Assembly: GCA_009823395.1 (NCBI GenBank)
Contig: CM020501.1
Coordinates: 26,482,361 to 26,546,360, forward strand
Origin: Thamnaconus septentrionalis
Taxonomy: Eukaryota > Chordata > Actinopteri > Tetraodontiformes > Monacanthidae
DNA: 64,000 nucleotides
Direction: 5' to 3'
Every line of letters starts with the position of its first letter. The first letter of the stretch is position 1. Position numbers and translations under genes: made by a program. Under the pieces are notes generated by a model. The model was not told the origin of the DNA. It ran no database searches and was given only the letters and a program-made list of their open reading frames with translations. Below are positions 1 to 13,794 of the stretch, one piece after another.

Positions 1-3000
1 AACTCAAAACTTGGGGACCCAGCAGCAAAGTTGCCGGCTGGCTGGCTGGCTGGCCAAAATGTCGGGGCGGCAGCGGAACCGTCCACTTTCTGTGTCTGCG
101 GCATCTCGCGGCACATCCCTTCCTCAGCCAAACGTAACCAGGAAGCGTCCTGTCATTCTTTGAGGCCGCAGCCTCAGCAGCATTTTAATCAGGACTTTTT
201 CGAGTTAATTTCCTGCCCCTGTTCTGTCCACTCCTGGGGTTTTTGGCAAGACTTCCGCTGAACATGACAGGGTGCTGTCATTGGTCGGTCCGATCACCGT
301 CACCTTGGGAAGCGTTCTGACATTTTGCGAGGCGAACCTCCGTGTCAGCTAGCTAGCCCACCGTTAACGTGTGATGATGAAACACTGATAACACACAGTT
401 TCATTTCCGTTTATCATCACGAAAAAAACAGGTCAAAGAAGGCAGAAGGCATTCTGCGAAAATTGTAATTCCGGGTGGCCTCGTACCTCTAGTTCGCCGG
501 TTAACTGTCGACACTGGCCAAGACCTTTGGAAAATAAGTTTGTCTAGTTACAGTAAATGTCACTGCACTTGTACTTCAGCGGGAGATCTCAGCCGGTGCG
601 ACGACGGGAATGTGGAGCGCGAGGAAGATTTTGAGAGTTGCCCAAAGTCATGCAGATACAGATCTAAAGGGGAAATTGTCCAAACATTTGCATACGACTC
701 TGAGCGCTCATCTAATAGAGAAAATTTAACAGTCTGCACTTTCAATTAAAAAAATTGCCACTTTCCAATATCGCCTATCTCTGGGTTTCACTGGCGAAAC
801 TTTCTTTGAACCAAGAGACTTCTTGCTCGTGGGACTGGAAGGCACAAAAAAAAAAAAAAAAAAAAAGCGGCGGTAGAAGAGTAACTAATAAGACGAGGCG
901 CCGCACGTCTGGGTGAATTATGTCATGTCGAGTGAAAAAGGTTCAAAAGGCAGAAAAATTGAAAATGAAACGCAGCCGAGTAATAAGACAGCAGGCTTTA
1001 AAAGATCACTGGCACCGCCGTACATTGGAGGCTCTATCTGCGGCTGCGGCGCTGGTTTTAATGCCGCTCGCAGACGGCCCTGACCTTTCGTCTCTGCTGC
1101 TTATCATATCGGTCGCTGCTCTGATCTACTCTGCCTGGCAAAGACAGATCGCCTGGATAAACCTCCCCGCGCCCCGGCTAATGAAAATCAATTTTGGCCA
1201 CAGAGGGAGATTTTCAAAGACGGTGGAACAGAGTTTGGCTCGCACGTCGGTGGCGTTGGGGGTGGGGCCACTCGTGAGAGCGTGCGGTCGGCTCCGGGGC
1301 CCCCTTCAGGCCACCCCAGGGCAACCCTTTACACCAAATCGCAGCTGTTTAGAGGCTGCTTGGACCACGATGAGCAGCTGGCTTTGTCACATTAGCCGTG
1401 ACCGTGCGCGACCTCGGGGTTTGCCCCCCCACCCCCACAGAGATGGGGCTCGGCGAATGACAAGACGCCGTCAGGCGACCACACAGGCGAGGGAGAGTTG
1501 AGCGAGCGGCGCGGCTGAAGCTGGCCGGCAGCCAATGGGGAAGCAGATGTTGCAGGTTGATTCGGTGAGTCAGGCGCTCCGGAGGGACGGCTTACGAGAA
1601 GATGTCACGGCTCCGAAAATGCGATGGAGGCAAGCGTGGAGCAGAGGAAATGTTTGCTGGGCCGCCGCCGTCCTGGCAGCTCGACCGGGATTTAATGCAG
1701 ATGAATTAAAAAAAAAGAAACGTTTTCCACGCTTGGGCCAAATCGCCTCGAAATTTCTGAATCAAATAAGACAAAAATGACTCTTTTGTTGCTTTTGTTT
1801 CCCTCGATTCCTCAACAACAAGTGCCAATAAGGAGAAGAAAAAAGCAAGAGCGGTGTTGATCAGACGGCTGAATGAACACAACCTGTAGTCCAGCGAAAA
1901 CCATGTTCAAACACGCTCGCTAATCAGACCGTTGAAGGATCGACTCCAATACTCCAGCCGGCAATTTCCCTCAGTTTCCCAACCAAAAAAACGCCAAGCT
2001 CGAGTTGCTTTGACAGAGCGAATGAGATTTTTTACTGGCGTGCGGAGCAGAGCGGCGCTGGCTGAGGTCAACTAGCATACGGCGAGAGCAGGGATTTAGC
2101 GAGCGGTCTGAAACCTGCCCGGAATATTTATGGGGACGACGGGAGGCGGGGCAGGTGTGCGGAGCCTGAAGAATATTCTCGTGATGAAAGTGAAGATCAT
2201 ATCAAAGCAAAAGCCCAGAGCAGAAGGACTCCCTGCAGAGAGGAAAGGAATGGGGGAAAGGACAGGAAGTGGACGCAGAGCGGGGGGGCGGAGGGAGGAC
2301 AAGCGATGGACACACGCACTCACAGAGTGCATGTGTACATGAATATATATATATATATATATACAGTATATATATACTTTTAGACCGGTCATTGTCACTT
2401 TGTTACTCGGTCATATATATATATATATATTAGGTAACTAAAGGTGGAAAAATTAAAGTGCTATTACGCTGCGAGTGGAGCAGGGTGCAAGTTCAACAAC
2501 ACAATGCTGCCTCTGGGAGCTCTTAACCATTGCTATGACTATTAGGTAACTAGCTGAGAGCCGGCTGTTGCCTGGCAGCCGCTCTGGAGTGGTCGTCCTC
2601 AGCGACAATCCGCAGGGTTCCGAAAATGCCACCAGAGTGGAGCAGAAACATTTAATCGATGAACTGACCCAACAATCGTTTGAAAGAGGAACATTTCTTC
2701 GAAATTTCTCTGAATCAAAGCTTTGTTTCCCTACGACACTTATTGTGACGAGGTCTGTCATGATGAGAAATGTCGCTGATCATATTGTCCCGGAAATTAT
2801 TGACGTCATTGATTATTGATAAACAATCTCATTATCAAAGGTGTTTTAACACAGCATACCACCAATACATTAAAGCAGAGTAATGCAAGCATACGCCCAT
2901 TGAAAAAACAAAAAAAAGAACATTTAACAATGAAATTAAAATCTGAAGACCAAAATAATTTACATCTTAAATAAATGAAAACAATTGAAAGCGTTAAATA

Positions 3001-3830
3001 AACTTGAACTCTCAGTCTCTGACTGTTTAAGTCGGCTCTTGCCATTTTCAGGCATATCTCTTTCACATTTCTTCAATCTATTTTTGCATATTATCATCAT
3101 TTAATAATAGAATCGAATCATACAAAAATAAGCATCAACAGATTCATCAACTACTGTACAAGAATAACTTATAGCTGCAGCAGAACAGATGGAGGAAACT
3201 TTTTTTTTTCTTCAAATTTTAGCTGAACTACCCCTTTATGCCGCTTTACGTGAAACACTGCAGGTGCTGGGTTTAACATTTCAAAGGAGAGCCAATGGGG
3301 GTGGAGCGCAGAAGAAGATAAAAAAGAAAAAAAAAATACAAAGATCACCAAGAAAAAGAAGAGCGCTGTAGAAACAAAACCCCTGCGTGACATCGATATA
3401 TTATGCAGGCGCCGAGCAGCGAGCCGCCTGGCGCTGCTTATTAATGGGCGTCTCTCCTCCACCTAGAGGCTACGTCTCCTCCGCGGTCCGATCCAAACCC
3501 ACTCAGCTCACTTTGATGAGGCCGCGTGTTACCAATGATGTCTACAAGACATAAAAAAAAAAAAAGCACAAAGAAAAACCCACACAACACAACACAACCC
3601 ACCACCTTTCTCAACGGCCCTGCGGGGAGCGCCCGGAAACAACTAAAACACCACCTCGCATAATGGATTCCGCGCTGCAACAGCCCGGAACGGCCCTAAA
3701 AATATATGCGGAGAAATAAAAGCAGATATGAGCGGGAGCGCGGGGATGAGCCGCGACACCTGCCGAGTGAGCGAGTGAGCGAGGGCCTCCTTGGCAAGAC
3801 TCGCGAGTATGATTCACACAGACTGAGGCT

Positions 3831-3832
<2 letters not shown>
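1..3832. other. Gene-free 3' flank, part 1
   Basis: No gene recognised. There is a poly(A) run at 845-866 and short (TA)n tracts at 2343-2363 and 2413-2431. The longest frame (920-1501, 193 codons) has no family resemblance and no exon signals that I trust. Several AT-rich stretches with ATTA cores occur, but nothing that can be called regulatory from one sequence. Confidence 0.5.

Positions 3833-3921
<89 letters not shown>
3833..3921. repeat. (GA)n microsatellite
   Basis: About 44 uninterrupted GA units. It creates artefactual Leu-Ser and Arg-Glu open frames on the two strands. Confidence 0.98.
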
Positions 3922-3923
<2 letters not shown>

Positions 3924-4309
3924 AAACCAGAAAAAGTCATGCAAAGTTTAACAAGGTGGATTTAATCATTAGTGCGTTTGCCACCCGTCTCGCACGTCCC
4001 GACATCCGTGGCTTTAAAGCATGTTATCAGTCAGCGACTCATTAGCCGTTATAGCTCTCAGGTACTCAGTTGTCACACCGCGAGGACCTGAGCTGCGATA
4101 ATCTCCCAGAAGAGGGCATCACCTGTGGGTTCTGTCATCAGCCACGTGGTCGACACCAGCCTTACTCCATATTATTAAGCAAAGATCAAAAGAGCAATCC
4201 TGCTAGGACCTGTACGATCGGGGCCGGGGACCAACCTTCGCTACATTTGTAGCACTGACGGGAACCTCCGATCAATTATCCTTCGGTGCAAAAATTCCGA
4301 CATCCAAGG

Positions 4310-4565
4310 GGGTAAGTCTTAGCGTCTGCGAGCCAATAATCACTTGTCTGTGAATATCTAAGGTCGCTGGCGATTGGCTTTCACATTAAAGAGGCTTGGG
4401 CATAAGACACTGGCGAACTTTTGTTGACGTTGGCGTGAAAATTAGCATCACGTCATAGAGGTCTAAAGTGTGGCTCCACTGGCCACATTAGGATGTTGTG
4501 GCAAAGGACGGGAATACAAGAAACTGGATTTGGAGGAAATAAAAGTTTTGTGCTGTACGATACAA
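4310..4565 (+). mobile_element. AGCTGGGTAT-family nonautonomous repeat, fragment
   Basis: Shares TAAAGTGTGGC...CCACT, GGCAAAGGACGGGAATACAA and AAACTGGATTT with 35640-36055, and GCGATTGGCTTTCACATT with the reverse complement of 55848-56285. So it is one of four copies in the window. No coding capacity. Class uncertain; terminal motifs suggest a DNA transposon. Confidence 0.6.
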
Positions 4566-4754
4566 AGGTATCGCAACTGAAAGCATATCAAGCAACTGGA
4601 CGCACAAGGTACGGCTGGCTAATCCAGCATGAAAGGCTGAATGTGCAGGGTGCCTACCCGCTCTTTACAGCTGTGTAACAGGCAAAACCAGTGGATTATC
4701 GAAATAGGAATTAAAATACTCAAAAGCTGATTTGAACTTGGCTAAATTATACCC

Positions 4755-4820
4755 CCCCCCTCCCCGTGACCCTGAATTGGAATAAGCGGGTATAGAAGAT
4801 GAATGAATGAATAAATTATA
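4755..4820 (+). mobile_element. LINE-like 3' tail fragment
   Basis: CCGTGACCCTGAATTGGAAT followed by AAGCGGGTATAGAAGATGAA and a GAAT repeat. The same module, longer, is at 57565-57672. This kind of end, with a short tandem tail, is typical of fish LINE 3' termini. Confidence 0.6.
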
Positions 4821-6056
4821 CCCATGTTATTATTACGGAAAGCAAAAGCTTTCGAGCGCCATAGAGGAACAAACTCTGACACGGGCTGAATTTCAAGAGT
4901 CAATTTGCCACTTGCCGCCGCCGCCCGCAGGGAGCGTTTGTAATTTCAACAGGTTTTACGTCGGCATCGAGGACTAGCGCCAGGACTAGATCATCTGCTA
5001 GGAGGCCGGCCCGGTTCTCAGGAACTCCAACCCAAGAAAGACTAAAAGGGGGATGGAGGGGTTGGCAATTTTTCCAGAATTTATTCCGTAAACCATTAAG
5101 GTGAGTCAATTTAATGGTCCGTCGGGCCGGTAACTTCCCTTCTTTTCCCGGCGCGTCCCAAGGTGACGGCATGAGTCCCAAGTCTTGTTTCTTGAAGGAG
5201 GATTGCAACGAGGCAGCAAGAGGATGTCTGTCTGTCTTATTCCCCCCCCCGACCACCTCCCCTGACACAAGCCGCTATCATGGTCACTCTAATCAGATTT
5301 CCTCCTGTCTCGACCACCCTCCACGCAGAGCTGCGGGAGTGTGTGTGCGTGCGTGTGCGTGTGTATGTGCGCACGCACGTGTTGCTCCTGAACAGTCGGA
5401 AGCCCTCTTTGGACCGGCACGCTGAAATAACGGTGATCACTCCTGACAGCGGCGCAACTTGGCGCGGCTCGCAGATGTCATTTCACCTTCGCCGCGTGCT
5501 AAAAGGTGACAGGCTTCATCCCTCTCGCCAGGCGGACGGGTGGTGGGGTGGGATTGGGCCGGTGGGGTGTCGGGAGAGTCGGGGGATGGCGGGGATGCGC
5601 GCACAGAGACCCACGTGTCGCAAAAAAAAAAAAGCTAATGACTTCGGCGGCATGACTGACAGCACCAGAAATGAGCGTTTAATGGCGCGTAATGGATGCT
5701 GGTGCTGGGACCAGGCCCGGGCACTGCGACAGGATTGGCTCCTGCGTGATTCCCCCGGGTGAGGGTGGGGCGTTGTGGCAACGCATCCAACAAAAGTTCG
5801 GAAAAGAAATCTCGATATCCATATATATGTAGATATATATGTGTGTGTGTGTGTGTATATCTACACATTAGCCTAAATGATGTATACACACATCGGGAAA
5901 AGAAAAACTTTCAAAAATATTTCAATACCAAATTTATTCTGACATCATGAGATTAATACAAGACCTCTACAATTACAAGAGGTGCTCAAAGTGGTGGCCA
6001 CCGGCTTCAAGGCATTTATGTGTTCGGCCAACTACTGTTGGGGTAACGTTAGTTAC

Positions 6057-6074
6057 ATGTATATATATATGTAT

Positions 6075-6118
<44 letters not shown>

Positions 6119-6132
6119 GCATACATATATAT
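6057..6132. repeat. (TA)n-rich microsatellite
   Basis: Imperfect TA/TG runs with GTAT interruptions. Confidence 0.9.
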
Positions 6133-7906
6133 GCCTTGTCAAAAAGGATCACTTTGTTTGCTGTGAAACCAAAGGTTTGGCTTTTTAATCAGCATAATCT
6201 TTTTTCCTTTTGGGACTCTAATGGCGCTGCTGGCATCGGGCTTTTGAGTGTTTTTTTTCCTTCTTTTTGCCACTTTTGAAAACCGGTGTTCGACATCCCC
6301 GACGAGGCATTTTCTCCCTCTCTTGTGTTAAGAAAAATCAGAGAGAAGTGTTTACTCCTACAGAGCAAATAGCATTTTTAAAGCCACAAAAGACTCCTTA
6401 TGACGGCTGGACGGCTCTGCAGCTGAGCAGAAAGCCTTTTTTCTGAGCCGCTGTGGAAGAAGAGCAGGCGCGGGGCGGCGGCGCCTGAACAAAGGGAGAA
6501 AAAACCAGTCGGCATTCGGCGCTCGCGAGAACCAGCTTTGCGTCTTCTGTTGCTGCGTGACGTCGGCGACTTGCAGGACTTTCCTTTCAGCTCCGGGCCG
6601 ACCCCGGGAGCGGAAGCAGAAGCTCAACCGCGTCGCTCCCCGGTGGCCCATCGAAGGAGCCCTAAAAATACCCGGGCATCAATTATTCACACTGCGGCGG
6701 CAGAAATAAAAACCGCGGCTCGCATCACCGCTCTGGGCGGCGCGCTGACCTTTCCCTTCTCGAGAAAAATCGCTTCTAGAAAAAGTTCTTGCCGCTACCT
6801 CTTCCCTTGCGCTACTTCTTCCCGTTAGCAATGCTAAGTGCCGTACGCGCGTTGAGCGGAATCTTCGGAATCTGACGACTTCTGAATCAAACTCTTACCA
6901 GCGTGTGCTAGTGTAGCTTATTAACCGCAACAACGCTGTTCAACCGACCCTCATAACTACGCCGTCTTTTTGACCATTACTTTTTCATTCAACTTACCTG
7001 GAGGAGCCATCACATTGATGTTCAGACAGGGGATTCGTCCACTCAAGTTCAGGCCCGAGGAACGCCAGAGAGACTCGAGTCACATTTGCAGCGATCTCAA
7101 TTCTAAATGGCGACAATTATGTCCCCACCTTATTTTTATTCAGGGTATCAGCTGCACGAAAACAAGCGCTCCTAAATGACAGCACGACAAAGTACCACGT
7201 GATCCAGACAACGAATCGGCTGGCAGGTAGGAGAAACATGAATAGCGCCCCCTTACCGACAGCGTGAACATGTGAAATGCATTGAAAGGAAGACTTGAAC
7301 AGCCAACAAAATGAATTTCCAAGAAAACGTGTCAGTCTGTCGTTGAACAAAGTAAAACCCACTGTCCTCGTACTGAAAAGGGGATCACATTCCGTGGTCT
7401 GGAAGTGTTCCGGTTTCGCAGAAGATGGCGAAAGTCAAAGAACTTTACATGCAAAGAATGGTTTGGCTGAATGGCAGCATCGCAAGGACACGCAATTCTG
7501 GGATCTTTAACGTTTTCAAGGCGATCCGAACTTTTGCTTGGACGCCAACAAAAGTCGGCGCTGTACACCGAAGGCGCACCTCTTCCCGCCGAGCCGTGGG
7601 AACATCTCAGAGCCTTGGCTCCCTTCTCCCTCCCTGCGTCGAGGGCTAAATAAACCCCCGAGTGCACGTCTTTGTTTTGCCCGGCTGTCCTCAAATGTGC
7701 CGCAGAGGATTAATATTAAAGGTGGGCTTGATTAGCGCTGGAGAGGCTTTCACCCGTGTCCGTGCTGCCGCTTTTAATCTTTCATTAGGCAATAAATGTT
7801 CTGGAGATAAACACAGGGGGGCGTGCTCCCGTCGCCATGGAGACAAGACGGCCCAAACGACGGGACTTTAATCCGCCGACGGTAAACACTGCCCTTAGAC
7901 CTCGCT

Positions 7907-7949
7907 GTTGTCAATTAACGCCCGGACCGCACCGGCATTAATTGACAAC
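7907..7949. repeat. Perfect 12-bp inverted repeat with 19-bp spacer
   Basis: GTTGTCAATTAA at 7907-7918 and TTAATTGACAAC at 7938-7949, with a GC-rich spacer between. Each arm contains a TCAATTA homeodomain-type core. It lies in 3' flanking DNA with no transposon signature nearby. Confidence 0.8.
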
Positions 7950-8443
7950 GTCGGCCCCCGGTTGCCTCAGCCGCTCCGTGTGTTTGGAAGTTGAGCTTGA
8001 GGGTTTTTTGTTTTTTTTGGTTCTGCACCTCCGCCTCTGAGGGGAGGCGAGGGATGAATCCGGCTCCTTGGCAACCGCGTGCGCTGTTGTGTTGACAGTG
8101 CGTTTAATGCCTCCGATATCAAACGATGCACAGGAGATGAGCTCCGTGTGTTGGCCGCAGCGGCGGTAATCATCGCAGCACTTTTTATTTTTTCCCCCTA
8201 CTCTGCCGCCGCTCCTGGAACCTGCGCGAGCGGTCAGTCCCGAAAGTGCAGTGTTTTGGAGGAGCGGAGGTTTCGACGGAGACAAAGGTCAGGAGCGGCA
8301 AAGGTGCGAAACACAAAATCCTCTCCCAACGCAGAGACGTAATGAATCTCTCTCTGAAACTCTGCCTGACTAAATAAACACTGCAACTGCGGTTTTGCAC
8401 TTCATTGAAAAAGGGTGTTTTTTTATTTATTCATTTATTTTCC

Positions 8444-8806
8444 TCAACACCTTACATAAGTGTGCCGCGGCACTGATAGTGTACCGTGACATAATGTCAG
8501 TTGTGCCGTGAAAATCATCCATGTTCACTTAATTGGTCTAAAAAATAATTATCATAACTTTCCATTGTTGAGTGACTGCTTTAACAGTAATGTGATCGTA
8601 CTTTTCTCCCTCAATTCCTCCCAGGATGTCGGCTTTGTGTGCATCTAAACAGCTTTCACACTGAGCGAGTATAAACAAAATGAGAGACTATCATTATTAG
8701 CCAAAAAAGTCTAATTTCATGAGATTTTCCGTTGGCGGTGCGCCATGGGATTTTTTTTCAATGCAGAAAATGTGCCGTGGCTCGAGAAAGATTGAAAAAC
8801 ACTGCC
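8444..8806. mobile_element. hAT-type MITE (GTGTGCCGCGGCAC family)
   Basis: Begins around AAGTGTGCCGCGGCACTGAT, has an internal TGTGCCGTG-rich sequence, and ends near GTGCCGTGGCTCGAGAAAGA and GAAAAACACTG. This resembles a short nonautonomous DNA element that I recall from teleosts. No coding capacity. Confidence 0.55.
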
Positions 8807-9047
8807 TTATATCATCTCACCGGCTGCAAAGTTAAACCGCATCATTCCCAATCGTCCCTCAACCTGGTTTAACACTTTTCTTTTCTCCAAATTTGATTTC
8901 CACCCTGGACTTTATTTTTTTTTTATCCTTCTCCTGAAAGCCGCGGCTCGCTGGTGGACCCTCGAAGGAATCAATTTTGACGCTTTTCGTCCAGGCCGCG
9001 AGAGTTTAGCGCGGCCCCGCTTGAAGGCACTTAGCATGCCTCGTCAC

Positions 9048-9080
<33 letters not shown>

Positions 9081-12000
9081 GGGTTGGGGGGGAGGGGATT
9101 CCTCTCGCCGGGATGGGTCAGAGCCGACGCACATGACGTGGCAACATCCAATATAGCATCTCAATATAGATAACTCTTCTTGGCTCGACGCTCCCCTCCA
9201 CCCCCGCGCCCAACACCGTTTGATAGTCATATGCATATTCATTAGCCATGATATCCACCAGAAGGTTGCTATCCATAAATGTCACTCTATAATTAATTAA
9301 TCCTGTCTGCTGGTGGGCCCCCCCCCCCCGCCTCATTAATGAGCCAAGTCTGGCTGATTGTCTCTACGTTCTTCAAATGCGCCGTCGCGTTGCACAGGCA
9401 CACAGCAGAACTGCAGAGACTCTGCTATTAGAGAGCAACAGGATTCAAATTGTGAGTCTTGGAGCCGAGGGTGAAGGTTTTGTAAAAAGGGGGCAGGAGT
9501 TTCGCTCGCGCCGGAAAAAACCCCAGAACCACCTTTGGCGCGGTCCAAGGAGACGATTACGAGGGCAATTCCGCGCTGTTTAGCAAATTGATTTTTAAAG
9601 CTTCTCCCCAAAGGCGCATCTATTACGGCTGGCTGGGAGTTTTAATAAAAAATCCAATATGAATTTGCACAAAGCCAAAACGGGCAACTCTGTCACATTA
9701 GGCTAATGGGGGAGGGGATGCGGCGAAGGAGTTTGACATTTACCCTGTGACGCGCTCAATTATTATCTCAACCCTTCCTCTCGCCCAGACTCTGCCCGAC
9801 GCCTCTCGAAAATGGTAATAATCTATATGTGCTTTGGCGACACCGTTGCACTCTTTCTTGCAGACATGTGGCCAAAGTGCGCGCTTAGCAGCGCGGCTTA
9901 GCGCGATAGCATCGTAATGGAAGCTCACATGTCAAATCCTCCGAGCGCCGTGCTGGGTGGGAACAAAAAAAAAAGAAAAAAGTTAAATCCCATCATGCAG
10001 CGCTGCCACTTCTGATATGATCATCAGAGGAATGAGGGAAATAAAAATGGAGAAGAGACTTCTTTTGTGTACCCGGGGCGGCGGCGGCGGGGGAGGGCTG
10101 ATTTGAATGACTCGTCACTTTCGCGAAAATAGAATCATTTAACAGAGTCGTCAGGATAAGTGGTTCGCTCGCCGGGTAACATTTGGATATGGTGGCGGCA
10201 AAGATTGGCTCCTGATAGAGAGACGCAGCACGAAGGGAATGAGGAGAGAACGAGAGGCAATTTTTTTATTTCCCCGCCCTTGATGATTACCGAGAGCGGA
10301 GCTCGCCGACGGTTTGAGGAACAAACTCCAAGGATCTTTGGACGAGGACGACGCAACACTTCTTTGTCGGGCTCCGAACGCCACTCTGGAGTCTGACAGC
10401 CAGCGATCCCGGTGAAATCGTTGGCCAACCGCGGCTGTGATGTCAGCGGCAATAACGACGGCTGCTCATTAAACAACGTCTGCTAATTAACGAGTACACC
10501 ACCGTTACGATAAGTTCTTATTTACATGTATGCTTTCAAATTTCACTTCTGGTCATCAATGCGCGTGACCAGTTCAAATGCTGCGTCGTCATGTGTTTCC
10601 TATTACCCATGTGAGCCTTTGTTGTACCTGCTGCTGGCCTTTTACATAAGGCCATACTGAGGTTTTGGAATAAATAAATATCCTAATCAAAATCCAAATG
10701 AATGAAATAGGTTTGAGCAGCAATAAAGAAACTACCAGGTTGTTATTGTAACTGGTCCAATTTGAATAATCGATTCTGGAAATTTTCTTTTAAGTATTGT
10801 AGCAAAAACATGGTTTTGGTTTAAGTTATGGTATAATGCACTGCTGCTATTATACATTTTCTTCCACGAATCTATTTATATTCAATCATATGTGCTCAAG
10901 AATAGAAGTCAGCTGTCAGTAGCTATTTCTTACCTTTCTACCATGTAGTGAAATGTTGCATCTCTGTATAAATGCTAATTAACAATTACAAAAAAGACAA
11001 TGCAGATTGTGTTGAATGTGAATTAGTAGGCCAACATGTTGCTTATTAGCATGTTAAGCTAAATTAAAGCAGTATTTTTGTTCAGCTTTTTCTAAGATCT
11101 TACACGATCTCCAATGTCAAAATAAGCCACGAGCACACTTGATAGTCTACGATTGTGCACCCCTGCAGCTAAGCAACACTATATTTAGAAACCACAACCA
11201 CCTTACTTTCACAATAGTTGCGTTGCAAACATCAACTCCACACAACTGCTGTTAATACACATCAATGGAGGAAAAATTCAGTCCACTGCAGTTTAAACTG
11301 CCACAGTTTTTGAAGCTCACACTTAAATGTCAACGGGCTTTAAAGTGTTTTCTGTGACATCGCCGACGGACGTCATTCATTCCCCACTCAATTTATTCAA
11401 GACTGCCTTGCGGCGTGCAAATAGCGGTGCGAACACAATCTACGCAGTGAAATAGTGGCGCTCAAATCGTACACTCAAAATTTGAGGTATTTTTTGGGAG
11501 TACATGGGTGTTTTTTGGAAAGGTTTGTTTTGACTTTACAAAATCTCAACAAGGACCAACACATGGCTGTCACTGGGATTCATCCACGAAGTGAACTGGG
11601 AAACCAACATTTGGAAGGCACCAACCGAGTGATGAAACACAGCGCCACCTACCTGAGAGGGCTCCAGGTGCAACGCATGCTGCTCGGCAGGGTTTCGACT
11701 CGTCAAAGACTACCGCCGAGGCTCGAGCCAGCGCTGTTCTCTGTGGTTTCAGGAAGACTTCTATTGGAAAAAAAAATGTTTTTAACACAATGCCGACTTT
11801 TTGCCCGTGCAGAGAAAGACACACACGTGCTCATTAACTTAATCCATAAAGCGCACGAATTTGCATGATTAGCTGAGATTAGCTTGCTTTAATCAGGCCT
11901 GTGGTTAATTCACTTTCAAACAGCTCTGGGAGGACTTTAGGGTGGTGGTGGTGGTGGGGTGGGTGGGGGGGGGATCCATGACTTTTATTAAGGTTTCTAA

Positions 12001-13228
12001 CTTTGCTCGGTTTAGGGACACACCACAAAACAAAGTCAACGGACTGTGGTGACGCAACTAGCGAGATGCTAACGCTGCCTGCTAACGTGCCATTGATTAC
12101 AGTTGAAGTAGTTCACCATTATTTATATATGTAGGCACATTAAGGGCACACTGGGAACATGAAATGAAACCGAACAAGTTGTTTACCACATTTGTCGTGT
12201 TTCTGAACACACAGGAGAACACATGAGGGAATCATGGCTTCGTTCGTCTGAGCGCCCAGAGGTGCCGTCAGTACGTTAAGTGAGGAGCGACGAAGATGTT
12301 GCACATGCGCAGTCAGGCAGCTACCTTCTAAGGGGAAAATTAAAAAAAAATTATGACGCACTTTTTTAAATATCACACTACTTAATTATTAATTAACTTC
12401 GCACCGTATTATTACACATGGCCATCTTGAAAAATACACTCAGACAAAAAAGAAACACTGAAAATATCTTCAGAAGTTTTGTAGCTTCTAAAAATTCACA
12501 TAAATATAAAAGAAACTGTTTATTTAATTTTAACATTTGACAAAAAAAACACCCGAAACTTTTCTCAACAACCTTTAACAAAAGTGCAGCCTTAAATCGT
12601 TTAGGTAAATGGCTTTCAATGATTGAAATACTGGCATCAAATCAGTTTTTGTGATTTGATTCCAAGTGGGGCACTAGAAAGTCTTTTTTTTCCCCCTCCT
12701 CCACCATCTCTCTCTCTCCCTCCTCTTTCAACCAGCACAATGAGGTATTTTACTGCTCTTGCTGCATAAGCACAGACTCAATTATGTCTCCGGCAGGCGT
12801 GGACTCGGTAATGAAAGGAGCCCTGAATCACAAGTGCGGAGATAAAGTGACCGGCATACGTGACTCGCGCCAGATTCTAAATCCTAATGTATTTCTGGGG
12901 GCGCCTGAGCTGAATATCAAAAGGCCCCGGCTCGCACGCGTCGGGGCCCGACGCTGCCTCGCGTGTGTCTCCCTTTCAAGGCGCCGCATCACTTTGAAAG
13001 CGTTAGCAGGAGATAATTTAACCTTATTCGCGTGGAAAAGGAGGAGGTGGTGGGGGCTGGAGGGGGTGGTGGTGGTGATTCAACCCAGTGTGTCCTTGAA
13101 CATTGGGCCCTCAGTGTGCAAACAGCCATAAAGTGCTCATTTGTCATCTGGATTGAGTCTCAGCTCCCCCCACTGGAGCTCACAAGCTGCTAGCCCGTTA
13201 GTTGTTGCTTTTATGGCTTTCATGGTCA
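8807..13228. other. Gene-free 3' flank, part 3
   Basis: No gene recognised. (GT)n at 9049-9079, a C10 run near 9321, and AT-rich sequence from 10480 to 11440 without clear structure. The segment 12780-13100 is repeat-free and unusually GC-balanced for the area (CGGCAGGCGTGGACTCGG onward), but its 115-codon frame has no recognisable domain; a conserved noncoding element is possible. Confidence 0.4.
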
Positions 13229-13794
13229 GTCGTATTGTAGCACTCGAGATTGGGTCATGTTCTCAAGACCGCTTTTTTAAGAGTCTCGTCTCGTCTCGGA
13301 CTCGGAGGCATTTTTACTCAGTCTTGTCCTGGACTCGGACTGGACAGACTCAGCATTTTTGATCCAGACTGGTTGAGACTCAGCCAACACTGCAATGACA
13401 CGATAATAACAGAAAAGAATCCAGCTGCTGCTGTTTTACACTCTGTTTGTGACACCCAGAGTGACGCAGCCTCTTATTCCTAGTTAGTTTATTTTTTAAC
13501 TTTATGAAGCAAAGTTGTTGAAAATGGTTCAAAATAGGTGACAAAGCAGCAAAATGTTATAGAAAATTATCAAAAGATGCTTTGATGAAAAGAGATGTTA
13601 GATTTAGAGGCAAACTTGAATTTAAAAAAGTTACTGGTTATTTTTTTCAGTTTTGTTCTTATTTTTCTTTGATATATAAAGTCTTTTATACATAAGTCTT
13701 GGTCTCGAACTCCAGATGTCTTGGTCTTGTCTTGGTCTCGACACTCTATAGTCTTGATTATGTCTTGGTCTCAGATCGGTCTTGACTACAACGT
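13229..13794. mobile_element. hAT-like MITE with GTCTTGGTCTCG-rich ends
   Basis: Left end CGTATTGTAGCACTCGAGAT and right end CGGTCTTGACTACAACG are inverted relatives (TTGTAGTC-type). The subterminal parts are packed with GACTCGG and GTCTTGGTCTCG motifs, as in a fish DNA-transposon family that I recall. The middle is AT-rich and non-coding. Confidence 0.55.

Larger units (their letters stand above)
3922..8443. other. Gene-free 3' flank, part 2
   Basis: No gene recognised. It contains a copy of the AGCTGGGTAT-type repeat (4310-4565), a short LINE-like tail (4755-4820), (GT)/(GC) runs at 5338-5380, (TA)/(TG) runs near 5820-5860 and 6057-6132, and a perfect inverted repeat at 7907-7949. The stretch 7650-7960 is free of simple repeats and rich in TAAT/ATTA cores; it could be a conserved noncoding element, but that needs a comparison with other fish. 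Confidence 0.45.

Noticed and set aside
920..1501. 193-codon frame in the 3' flank
   Set aside because: No recognisable domain, no splice or promoter signals; kept as unannotated sequence.
3611..3951. Leu-Ser and Arg-Glu rich open frames on both strands
   Set aside because: Pure translation of the (GA)n microsatellite at 3833-3921.
5280..5762. 160-codon frame
   Set aside because: Starts through a GT/GC repeat and has no family resemblance or exon borders.
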